From: Acidobacterium sp.
Lineage (GTDB): Bacteria; Acidobacteriota; Terriglobia; Terriglobales; Acidobacteriaceae
Assembly (NCBI GenBank): GCA_003152595.1
Contig: PMAM01000216.1
Location: 2,069-7,550, forward strand
DNA length: 5,482 nucleotides
Direction of reading: 5' to 3'
Shown here: piece by piece, positions 1 through 5,482 of the stretch
How positions within the stretch are numbered: the stretch's first letter is position 1
Layout of the letters: each line of letters starts with the position of its first letter
Made by a program: the position numbers and the translations under genes
Notes under the pieces: model-generated
What the model was told of the DNA's origin: nothing
Seen by the model: the letters and a program-made list of their open reading frames with translations, nothing else
Database searches by the model: none

Positions 1-1094
1 CGCACCGCCGCATGCCCGTCGCCATAGGGATTCGTCATCGTCTCGAGTGAAGTGCGGAACGTCGCGCTCCGCGCCTCCGCAATCCGCGCCAGAATCGCAT
101 CTTTCTCAGGCTCAGCGTCGAGGACATTGCCTGCCCGCTCGCGTCCCCTTTGCCGTAGCCCTACATTCACCGTCGGCAGCGCGAACGACGCCGTCTCCAT
201 GATGCCGCTTGACGAGTTGCCCACCACCACCTCGACACAGCGCAGCAGGCTCCAGTACGTCACCGCGTCGAGGTTCACGAAGATCTTCACCGCCGTGTGT
301 TGTGCGGCGAAGGCCCGGCTCCGCTCCATCAGCAAGCGGCTCCCCGCGTCGGCGTTGGGATAGCAGAACAGGATCTGCATCGTCCCCTGTTGCGCGATCT
401 GCTCCAGCGCCGCAAACAGCGCATCCGCCTCGCAGGTTGTGTCCTTCTCCAGCGTTACCGGGTGATACGCCACCAGCAGCGCCGGGACGCGAAAATCCAG
501 CTCGCAGGCCGCTTCTACCTCCTCGCGCGACAGCAGGCGGCTGCGTCGCAGGTGATCGAGCGACGGCGCGCTGGCCCGATGCACCCGCCACGGCTCTTCG
601 CCCATTGCAATGACTCGCGCCCGCGCCGTTTCGGTCGACGTGAAATGGATGTGACTCATTTTGGTCAGCGCGTTGCGCACCGCATCGTCAATCGCCCCTT
701 CGCTGATCTCTCCACCCTCGATATGCGCAATCGGAATGCGAAGCGACAGCGCCACTGAGGCCGGCGCTAGCATCTCGTAGCGGTCGGCAATCAGCAGCAG
801 CAGGTCCGGCCGCATCGCGCCCAGCGCGTCGGCCAGCGACAACACCGCCACCCCAATGCTCTTCGCCATCCCCACATCGCTGTCCGAACTCAGCAGTGTT
901 TCGATCCGCGCCGCGATGGCAAAGCCATCCTTCTCGATTTCGCGCACCGTTGCGCCGAACTCCGGCGACAGGTGCGACGCCATAGCAATGAGCCGCAGAT
1001 CGACCTCGGGATGCTCCGAAAGCAGCTTCAGCGGCCAGTACAGGTGGCTGTAATCGGCGCGTGACGTTGTAACGACAGCGATGCGGCGCTTCAT
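1..1094 (-). CDS. neuC: UDP-N-acetylglucosamine 2-epimerase (hydrolysing), NeuC/LegG type, 3' end outside window
   Basis: It probably hydrolyses a UDP-HexNAc (UDP-GlcNAc or UDP-diacetylbacillosamine) with C2 inversion, giving free ManNAc or its 2,4-diacetamido-6-deoxy analogue for nonulosonic acid synthesis in the cytoplasm. 364 residues are visible, starting MKRRIAVVTTSRADYSHLYW. Family landmarks are D104-R105 (DRYEML), HIEGGE with E126, IDD at 135-137, H211 in YHPVT, PNADAGS at 246-252, GNSSSG at 292-297 and RQRGRERAGNV near 314-324. These match the human GNE epimerase catalytic set D112, E134, D143 and H220. NPYGDGHAA at 355-363 is the usual C-terminal motif, so only the last few residues should be missing. 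The usual His after IDDxxR is Asn here (N141). The ATG shares an ATGA with the upstream dehydratase stop, which fixes the start. The sequence cannot separate the NeuC substrate from the LegG substrate. Confidence 0.93.
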   Translation of the reverse strand, partial: MKRRIAVVTTSRADYSHLYWPLKLLSEHPEVDLRLIAMASHLSPEFGATVREIEKDGFAIAARIETLLSSDSDVGMAKSIGVAVLSLADALGAMRPDLLLLIADRYEMLAPASVALSLRIPIAHIEGGEISEGAIDDAVRNALTKMSHIHFTSTETARARVIAMGEEPWRVHRASAPSLDHLRRSRLLSREEVEAACELDFRVPALLVAYHPVTLEKDTTCEADALFAALEQIAQQGTMQILFCYPNADAGSRLLMERSRAFAAQHTAVKIFVNLDAVTYWSLLRCVEVVVGNSSSGIMETASFALPTVNVGLRQRGRERAGNVLDAEPEKDAILARIAEARSATFRTSLETMTNPYGDGHAAV

Positions 1095-2191
1095 CGACTG
1101 GCGCACACCGCGTCGCGCAGCAGCGCGCTCGGCTCGTAGTCCGGGACGAGATGCTCGACGAGGCGGAGCAGTTGGGGAAGATCGCGAGCGACAATGGCTG
1201 TCTCCAGCGCGGAGATGCGTGTCTCGAGGTCTGCGGCCGAGGGACCCACAATGCTGCGCAGTCCCGCTGTCACGCGCCCTCTGCAGCGTTCCGGCGGCGC
1301 GACCAATGCCTCCTCCAGCTTGTCGCCCGGGCGCAGCTGGCTGAAGACGATGGGCACGTCACGCCCGCTCGCAGCGATCATCCACTGCGCCAGATCGGCG
1401 ATCACAACAGGCTCGCCGGGCTCTGGCACCAGCACACCTCGCGCTCCGTCTACCGCAACTGCCTCCGCCAGCTGCCCCACTGCTTCGTCCAGCGTGAAGA
1501 AGTACCGCTGCGCAGCCGGATGCGTCACCGTCACCGGCCCCCCTTGCGCAATCTGTTCCGCGAAAAGCGGGGCGACGCTGCCCGGCGACCCGATCACATT
1601 CACCAGCCGCACCGCTGCGAATCCCGCATAAGGAAGCATCGCCAGCTCCGCGATTCGCTTCGACGCACCCATGATGCTGTGCGGAGCGGCTGCTTTATCG
1701 GTTGAGACCAGAATCATCTTCCGCACAACGTGGTCGGCTGCGATTCGTGCCAGGCCCCACGTTCCCAGCGCGTTCGTCTCCACCGCCGCAAACGGATTCC
1801 GCTCCATCAGCGGCACATGCTTCAGCGCGGCCGCATGCAGAACGATCTCCGGCCGATGCTCCTCGAAAACTGACGCCAGTAGCGCGCGATCGCACAGGCT
1901 GCCCAGCACTGGAACCGTTCTCTCGCCGAAGCCTTGCGCCGACAGGTTGCGGTCGACCTCAAACAGGGCCCGCTCCGCAATCTCGAGCAGCACGATCTCA
2001 GCAGCACCGGAAGCAGCGAACACGCGCGCCATCTCCGACCCGATGAACCCACCGGCTCCGGTCACCAGCACACGCCGGCCGGCAACGCCAGGAATCAGAA
2101 TGGGTCGATGAGTCGTCGTTTCGCGCCCCAGAATTTCGGCCCAGGAGGGAGTCGAACCAAAACGCGGCGCGTCGAAGGAGTGAGTCAGCAC
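1091..2191 (-). CDS. CapD/PglF-type nucleotide-sugar 4,6-dehydratase (soluble form)
   Basis: An extended short-chain dehydrogenase of the polysaccharide-biosynthesis (CapD/PglF/FlaA1) family. It probably converts UDP-GlcNAc to the 4-keto-6-deoxy sugar using bound NAD. The protein has 366 residues: a short N-terminal lead containing WAEILGR, the Rossmann motif VTGAGGFIGSE at 43-53, HAAALKHVPLMERNP at 119-133, and STDKA at 163-167. M174 and K178 lie in SIMGASKR, and RYFFTLDEAV is at 229-238. RPGDKLEEAL at 287-296 and the terminal LVPDY are also family features. Met in place of the SDR Tyr is typical of the PglF class rather than PseB/FlaA1, which keeps Tyr. No membrane segments precede the catalytic domain, unlike full-length PglF. 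The start is GTG at 2191: an in-frame stop lies upstream with no other start codon between, and the LGR region is already family-like. No Shine-Dalgarno is seen. The stop overlaps the next gene in ATGA. The exact substrate (UDP or another nucleotide, GlcNAc or another sugar) is unknown. Confidence 0.9.
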   Translation of the reverse strand: MLTHSFDAPRFGSTPSWAEILGRETTTHRPILIPGVAGRRVLVTGAGGFIGSEMARVFAASGAAEIVLLEIAERALFEVDRNLSAQGFGERTVPVLGSLCDRALLASVFEEHRPEIVLHAAALKHVPLMERNPFAAVETNALGTWGLARIAADHVVRKMILVSTDKAAAPHSIMGASKRIAELAMLPYAGFAAVRLVNVIGSPGSVAPLFAEQIAQGGPVTVTHPAAQRYFFTLDEAVGQLAEAVAVDGARGVLVPEPGEPVVIADLAQWMIAASGRDVPIVFSQLRPGDKLEEALVAPPERCRGRVTAGLRSIVGPSAADLETRISALETAIVARDLPQLLRLVEHLVPDYEPSALLRDAVCASR

Positions 2192-2208
2192 TGCGTCGAA
2201 ATTATAAT
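2180..2208 (+). promoter_or_regulatory. Candidate promoter for the amidase gene, weak -35
   Basis: The plus strand has a perfect TATAAT at 2203-2208. The hexamer 17 bases upstream is GTGAGT (2180-2185), matching TTGACA at only three positions. Predicted initiation is near 2214-2217, leaving a leader of about 10-13 bases before the ATG at 2227. The -10 box overlaps the opposite-strand -10 box in an A/T palindrome, so the two directions probably compete for polymerase. Confidence 0.35.
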
Positions 2209-2210
2209 TT
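2199..2210. repeat. Perfect 12-bp A/T palindrome between divergent genes
   Basis: AAATTATAATTT reads identically on both strands. It is the only sizeable pure A/T block in a GC-rich neighbourhood. It sits in the 35-base gap between the divergent start codons at 2191 and 2227 and supplies a TATAAT in each direction. It could equally be a regulator half-site pair or simply a shared melting region. Confidence 0.8.
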
Positions 2211-2228
2211 GCCTTCGCCCTGTTTCAT
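2201..2228 (-). promoter_or_regulatory. Candidate sigma70-type promoter for the dehydratase-epimerase operon
   Basis: The minus strand carries a perfect TATAAT at 2206-2201 and, with a 16-base spacer, ATGAAA at 2228-2223 (4 of 6 matches to TTGACA). Transcription would begin about 6-9 bases past the -10 box, around 2195-2192. That is just before, or at, the GTG start at 2191, so the mRNA would be leaderless or nearly so. The -35 overlaps the amidase ATG. The assignment rests on consensus matching only. Confidence 0.45.
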
Positions 2229-3627
2229 GTCCGATTCAGTGCCCATCACGCTCCGCCCGGCCAGCGAACAGCTCGCACTCTTGCGGCGTCGCGACATCAC
2301 GCCGCGGGAACTCCTCGACGAGCACATCGCACAGATCCGGCGGCTCAATCCGCAGCTCAACGCCCTGGTCGACTTCGACGCCGACCGCGTGCGGTCTCAG
2401 GTCGCGCGCCTCCGCCCCGGTCCGCTCTCCGGCCTCCCCGTCACCGTCAAATCCTCGATCGCGGTCGCTGGGTATCGCTGCGAAACCGGCAGCACGATCC
2501 ATCGCGGCTTCATTCCGGATACGAACGCCGTCCTGGTCGACCGTCTACTCGCGGCTGGCGCCGTCATCCTCGGCACCACCAACTGCCCCGAGTTCCTCAT
2601 GGCCTATGAGACCGAGAACCTGCTCTACGGCAGCACGCGTAATCCCTGGGATCTCGAACGTACCCCGGGCGGATCCAGCGGCGGCGAATCGGCAGCCATC
2701 GCAGCGGGTCTGTCTGCGGCGGGCCTCGGCAGCGACAGCGGCGGATCCGTTCGCGAGCCCGCACACTTCACCGGCATCTGTGCGCTCAAGCCCACGGCGG
2801 GGCGCTTCCCCGCGGCCGGCCATCTGCCGCCGTGCCTCGGTCCCTTCGCTTTCCTCGGCTCCATCGGCCCCATGGCACGCACCATCGGCGATGTGCGTCT
2901 CCTCTTCGAGACGCTCGCCGGCCAGGACGCCATCGACCCCAACAGCGCCCCCGTCCCGCTTCGGCCGGTCTCGCGCGAGGAAGCAAAGCAGGTCCCCATC
3001 GGATACTTCGAAGACGACGGCCTCATCCCCGTCACGCCAGAAACCCGTGCGGCCGTCCAACAATCCGTCCAGGTCCTCCAGGGCCAGGGCTTCACCGTGA
3101 AGCCCTTCCGCCCCGCGTCCCTCGAAGCCGCGCGGCAACTTTGGTTCACCTTCTTCGTTCAATGCGGAGCGATGCTCTACGCACCGACCATCCGGGGCCG
3201 TGAAGAAGAACTCAGCCCCACGTTCCGTGACTTCCTCGCCATCGCCCGCGCCGTATCGCCGCTCACCGCCAATTCCCTTCTCGACGCCTGGGTTGAGTCC
3301 GACAAGGTCCGCTCGCGCCTCCTCGACGAAATGCGCGCCTTCCCCATCCTGCTTTGCCCCGTCTGCTCCATTCCGGCATTCAAACCCTTCGAGCGCAGGT
3401 GGACGATCGACGGCCAGAGCGTCGACTACCTCGACGCGATGCGCTTCACGCAGTGGTTCAATCTGCTGGGTGGACCCGCCGCTGTGGTTCCTGTCATGCG
3501 CTCGGCCGAAGGCCTGCCCATCGGTGTCCAGATCGCCGGCCGCCCCTGGGCCGACGAACTCGTCCTCGAGGTTACGGATGCGCTGGACAGAGCCTTTGGC
3601 TACGAGCCGCCGCCGATGGCTCTCTAA
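2227..3627 (+). CDS. Amidase-signature family hydrolase (FAAH/GatA-like fold)
   Basis: A serine hydrolase of the amidase-signature family that cleaves an amide bond of unknown substrate; no signal peptide or membrane helix is seen, so it is probably cytoplasmic. Counting from the ATG it has 466 residues, a normal family length. The Ser-cisSer-Lys triad is visible: K75 in VTVKSS, cis-Ser S150 in GGSSGG and nucleophile S174 in GSDSGGSVREPA. The spacings of 75 and 24 residues equal those of FAAH (K142, S217, S241) and GatA. GICALKPTAGR and IGPMART follow, as in FAAH-like members. The N-terminus (ELLDEHIAQIRRLNPQLNALV) is the usual family lead. The ATG at 2227 is preferred over an upstream TTG at 2209, which falls inside the TATAAT palindrome. 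No Shine-Dalgarno precedes it. No gatB or gatC is adjacent, so a glutamyl-tRNA amidotransferase role is unlikely. It is divergent from the sugar operon, and no functional link is shown. Confidence 0.92.
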   Translation: MSDSVPITLRPASEQLALLRRRDITPRELLDEHIAQIRRLNPQLNALVDFDADRVRSQVARLRPGPLSGLPVTVKSSIAVAGYRCETGSTIHRGFIPDTNAVLVDRLLAAGAVILGTTNCPEFLMAYETENLLYGSTRNPWDLERTPGGSSGGESAAIAAGLSAAGLGSDSGGSVREPAHFTGICALKPTAGRFPAAGHLPPCLGPFAFLGSIGPMARTIGDVRLLFETLAGQDAIDPNSAPVPLRPVSREEAKQVPIGYFEDDGLIPVTPETRAAVQQSVQVLQGQGFTVKPFRPASLEAARQLWFTFFVQCGAMLYAPTIRGREEELSPTFRDFLAIARAVSPLTANSLLDAWVESDKVRSRLLDEMRAFPILLCPVCSIPAFKPFERRWTIDGQSVDYLDAMRFTQWFNLLGGPAAVVPVMRSAEGLPIGVQIAGRPWADELVLEVTDALDRAFGYEPPPMAL

Positions 3628-3640
3628 GCCCCAGAGAGCC
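3618..3640 (+). terminator. Hairpin across the amidase stop codon
   Basis: GGCTCTCT at 3618-3625 and AGAGAGCC at 3633-3640 form a perfect 8-bp stem with a 7-base loop, and the stem/loop junction contains the TAA stop (3625-3627). No U-run follows on the plus strand, so it is not a textbook intrinsic terminator. It may protect the mRNA 3' end or assist termination at this convergent junction. Confidence 0.45.
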
Positions 3641-3647
3641 GGGCACG

Positions 3648-3677
3648 AAAACGAAAAGGCCCGCCATCCGGCGGACC
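3648..3677 (-). terminator. Intrinsic terminator downstream of rseP
   Basis: On the minus strand, GGTCCGCC (3677-3670), a GGAT loop and GGCGGGCC (3665-3658) make an 8-bp stem with one G-U wobble. It is followed directly by TTTTCGTTTT (3657-3648). It lies about 38 bases past the rseP stop and is oriented to end the dxr-rseP transcript. Read on the plus strand, the stem has a C-A mismatch and no strong U-tract, so termination of the amidase transcript here would be weaker. Confidence 0.75.
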
Positions 3678-3700
3678 CGTTGTCTTCAAAACTCAAAAAA

Positions 3701-3728
3701 CTATGGCTAAAGAGCTATGGCTTCAGAT
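3701..3728. repeat. 14-bp imperfect tandem repeat at the rseP stop
   Basis: Two adjacent 14-base units, 3701-3714 and 3715-3728, both begin CTATGGCT and match at 11 of 14 positions. The right copy contains the rseP stop codon (TAG, 3717-3715) and its last codons. The left copy is untranslated. This looks like a small local duplication at the gene end; no function is evident. Confidence 0.5.
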
Positions 3729-5094
3729 GCTGGAACAGATTCAGCTTCGAGACGTCGTTCACCATGATGATGGCGAAGAACAGGATGAGCATGACGAACG
3801 CGACCTGATACACGCGCTCTTTGAACTCCTGTTTCAGGTCCCGCCGCAGCATTCCCTCGATGCACAGCAGCAGAATCATGCCGCCGTCGAGAATCGGGAT
3901 GGGCAGCAGGTTCATGATGCCGAGGTTCAGGCTGATCAGCGCGGTAAGCCCGATGATCGGCTGCCATCCGTGCATCTCCGCTGCCTCGCCGGTCATGCGC
4001 GCCATGCCGATCGGTCCGCTGAGCTGCTGCATGACCTGGCCGTGACGGGTGAACATGCGGTGCAGAATGTCGAGGATCAGCCCGGAATAATGCACGTTGT
4101 ACGAGATCGACCGCTGGATCGCCTTCGACAGCGGCAACTGCTCCACCGTGAACGGCGGCGGCGCAGGGAGGAACCCAAGGGCGTAGCCGGGTGCCTGACC
4201 CGTGCTGTACTCGGTCCAGACAGGCTGAACGGTGGCGCTAAACTGCTTGCCGTTGCGATCGATCACCAGGTTGGCGGGCTTATTGCCGCCTTCATCGAGA
4301 ACCGTAATGACCGCGGCAACGCTGTGTACCTGCTGGCCGTTCACCGCAACCAGGCCATCGCCCGTCTTCAGCCCGGCCTTCGCCGCTGGATTACCCGGCA
4401 CCACATCCTGAATCATGACCGGCCCGTCCTGCTCCTTCGGCAGCAGGCCCAGCGCCTCAATATCGAAATCCTCGCCATGCGAGGGATCGGCCAGCAGCAG
4501 CTCCGTGCTGAACTGCTTCGTCTGTCCGTTCACCGTGCGCTCCACCGTGATCGGCACCGTGGTGTTCACATCGAGCAAGGCGCGATCCGTGAGTGTCTCC
4601 CACGTCGGATTCTTCTTGTCATCGAAGTGGACGATGCGGTCGCCGGTCTCGAGCCCCGCGCGCCCGGCGGGTGAATTCGGCGGCACCACATCCAGCACCG
4701 CGGGAGCGGCCAGATACTGCTCCACCTCGTTGTGCATGGTGTACAGGGCGGCCATCAGCACAAAGGCCAGGATGAAATTCGCCACCGGCCCGGCCAGCGC
4801 GATCAAGACCCGCTGCCACCGCGGATGCGCGCTGAACTCGCCTGGGTCCCCCGTCGTCTCCGAGCCCGGCGTCTCGCCGGACATCTTCACGTAACCGCCC
4901 AGCGGCAGCGCGCTGATCCGGTAATCCGTGTCGCCGTACTTCACGCCGAACAGCCGCGTGCCGAAGCCGAGGGAAAACACTTCCACGCGCACGCCGCACA
5001 GTTTGGCCACGGCAAAATGCCCGAACTCATGCACGAGCACCATGATTCCGAGCACAATAAGAAACGAAACGGTCGCAGTAACGGCGAAAGGCAT
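3715..5094 (-). CDS. rseP: RIP metalloprotease RseP (site-2 protease, M50 family)
   Basis: An inner-membrane zinc protease that cuts substrates within the membrane. In characterised relatives it releases sigma factors by cleaving anti-sigma proteins and clears remnant signal peptides. The 459 residues include the first helix with zinc motif HEFGH (H22, E23, H26), the conserved LPLGGYVKMSGE at 63-74, and a second hydrophobic segment with AGPVANFILA at 101-110. Two PDZ domains follow (about 128-190 and 222-290). LSGPIG at 358-363 precedes the third helix, which contains NLLPIPILDGG, with D403 as the third zinc ligand. A last helix lies near 430-446. The zinc residues fall almost exactly where E. 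coli RseP has them. The start is fixed: an in-frame TAG lies four codons before the ATG. No strong Shine-Dalgarno is seen. It follows dxr after 62 bases on the same strand, so co-transcription is likely. The actual substrate here is unknown. Confidence 0.97.
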   Translation of the reverse strand: MPFAVTATVSFLIVLGIMVLVHEFGHFAVAKLCGVRVEVFSLGFGTRLFGVKYGDTDYRISALPLGGYVKMSGETPGSETTGDPGEFSAHPRWQRVLIALAGPVANFILAFVLMAALYTMHNEVEQYLAAPAVLDVVPPNSPAGRAGLETGDRIVHFDDKKNPTWETLTDRALLDVNTTVPITVERTVNGQTKQFSTELLLADPSHGEDFDIEALGLLPKEQDGPVMIQDVVPGNPAAKAGLKTGDGLVAVNGQQVHSVAAVITVLDEGGNKPANLVIDRNGKQFSATVQPVWTEYSTGQAPGYALGFLPAPPPFTVEQLPLSKAIQRSISYNVHYSGLILDILHRMFTRHGQVMQQLSGPIGMARMTGEAAEMHGWQPIIGLTALISLNLGIMNLLPIPILDGGMILLLCIEGMLRRDLKQEFKERVYQVAFVMLILFFAIIMVNDVSKLNLFQHLKP

Positions 5095-5122
5095 AGTGGA
5101 AATCTAGTTCGGCGAAAACCGA

Positions 5123-5156
5123 GAGAACCTGGGCAGCATACCGGAGAATCCTGGGC
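5123..5156. repeat. Imperfect direct repeat between dxr and rseP
   Basis: GAGAACCTGGGC at 5123-5134 and GAGAATCCTGGGC at 5144-5156 are near-identical, differing by one inserted T, and recur about 21-22 bases apart, roughly two helical turns. They occupy much of the 62-base dxr-rseP gap. They could be paired binding sites on one DNA face or a chance duplication. Confidence 0.5.
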
Positions 5157-5482
5157 TCAGCAACGGCGAAACGCTTTGCGTCCCGTCAAAACCTCCCGCG
5201 CCCGCTCGCGCGCCTGACTGTCCAGCGCGAGCACTTCTTCTATGGTCGCCGGATGCGTCTCCGGGGTTGTCTCGAGTACCTGAGCTATTGTATCTGGAAT
5301 CCCTGTAAAGGGAATGACTCGTTCGAGGAACGCCTCGACCGCCACTTCGTCGGCCGCATTCAGCGCAATCGCGTGCGCGCCGCCCTTCTCCGCAGCCTCA
5401 TACGCGAGCCGTAAACATGGAAAACGCTGAAGATCCGGCGGCTCGAAGTGCAGATCGCTGAGCGCCGCCATGTCGAAGCGCA
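5157..5482 (-). CDS. dxr: 1-deoxy-D-xylulose 5-phosphate reductoisomerase, C-terminal part only
   Basis: The second enzyme of the MEP isoprenoid pathway, converting DXP to MEP with NADPH in the cytoplasm. Only the C-terminal 107 residues are in the window; the 5' part lies beyond the right edge, and the frame stays open to the last base (RFDMAALSDL). The recognisable block is PPDLQRFPCLRLAYEAAEKG, then LNAADEVAVEAFL, IPFTGI and EEVLALDSQARERAREVL. These align by eye with the C-terminal helical domain of E. coli Dxr (PDYDRYPCLKLAMEA, LNAANE, VLSVDANAREVA). The usual second Asn of LNAANE is Asp here. The catalytic residues are upstream and cannot be checked. An internal ATG at 5471 is not the start. 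rseP follows 62 bases downstream in the same direction, a common arrangement. Symbol ispC is a synonym. Confidence 0.93.
   Translation of the reverse strand, partial: RFDMAALSDLHFEPPDLQRFPCLRLAYEAAEKGGAHAIALNAADEVAVEAFLERVIPFTGIPDTIAQVLETTPETHPATIEEVLALDSQARERAREVLTGRKAFRRC

Noticed and set aside
112..591. Minus-strand ORF of 159 codons (and a similar one at 688-1251)
   Set aside because: Both are in a different frame from the clear NeuC-family protein that runs from 1094 through the left edge. Their translations are Arg/Gly/Ala-rich and match no family.
1091..2191. PseB (pseudaminic acid) assignment for the dehydratase
   Set aside because: PseB/FlaA1 keep Tyr in the YxxxK motif. This protein has Met (M174), as in PglF-type enzymes.
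2209..2229. Upstream TTG start for the amidase at 2209
   Set aside because: The TTG overlaps the TATAAT palindrome, so it would lie at or before the likely transcription start. The ATG at 2227 gives a normal N-terminus.
1934..3100. Plus-strand ORF of 388 codons overlapping the dehydratase and amidase
   Set aside because: It spans two real genes and the divergent promoter. Its translation is Ser/Pro/Arg-rich low-complexity sequence, typical of a GC-rich shadow frame.
2227..3627. Amidase as GatA of the tRNA-dependent amidotransferase
   Set aside because: The fold and triad are shared, but no gatB/gatC is adjacent and the residues after the nucleophile look more FAAH-like than GatA-like.
2545..3696. 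Minus-strand ORF of 383 codons antisense to the amidase
   Set aside because: The amidase frame has an intact catalytic triad and family motifs throughout. The antisense translation is Gly/Glu/Arg/Asp-rich with no recognisable domain, and it also runs through the terminator region.
3703..4674. Plus-strand ORF of 323 codons antisense to rseP
   Set aside because: It is the mirror frame of rseP, rich in Arg/His/Gln and without family features. rseP has full zinc and PDZ motifs.
5108..5121. Short hairpin TCGG-CCGA upstream of rseP
   Set aside because: Only a 4-bp stem with a 6-base loop and no U-tract; too weak to call a terminator or attenuator.

Overview
The window carries five protein-coding genes, packed almost end to end, in a GC-rich bacterial chromosome. 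Protein style and gene order (dxr followed by a RIP metalloprotease; a CapD-type dehydratase followed by a NeuC-type epimerase) suggest an Acidobacteriota (Terriglobia-like) genome. That is an inference from recognition, not a database result. No rRNA, tRNA, CRISPR array, insertion sequence or phage gene is visible. No gene-free stretch exceeds about 90 bases.

Left part (1-2191, minus strand): a two-gene sugar-nucleotide module. The upstream gene (2191-1091) encodes a soluble CapD/PglF-type nucleotide-sugar 4,6-dehydratase. The downstream gene (1094 to beyond the left edge) encodes a NeuC/LegG-type hydrolysing UDP-sugar 2-epimerase. They overlap in an ATGA, so translation is probably coupled. 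Because the epimerase runs off the window, it is easily missed and shorter wrong-frame ORFs cover its place. Together the two point to a modified amino sugar or nonulosonic acid (diacetylbacillosamine / legionaminic-acid type) for surface polysaccharide or glycoprotein. The rest of that pathway would lie left of base 1.

Middle (2192-3627, plus strand): a divergently transcribed amidase-signature hydrolase with an intact Lys-Ser-Ser triad and FAAH-like spacing. The two divergent start codons are separated by only 35 bases. That gap contains a perfect 12-bp all-A/T palindrome supplying a TATAAT on both strands, and neither start has a clear Shine-Dalgarno sequence.

Right part (3628-5482): the amidase converges on a minus-strand pair, dxr (partial, MEP isoprenoid pathway) followed by rseP (site-2 intramembrane protease). 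An intrinsic terminator oriented for rseP, and a separate hairpin across the amidase stop codon, lie at the convergent junction. dxr-rseP is a common housekeeping envelope/isoprenoid gene pair.

I see no convincing evidence for a wholly new system. The most useful second-look items are the ATGA-coupled dehydratase/epimerase pair, the Met-for-Tyr active site of the dehydratase, and the compact divergent promoter.
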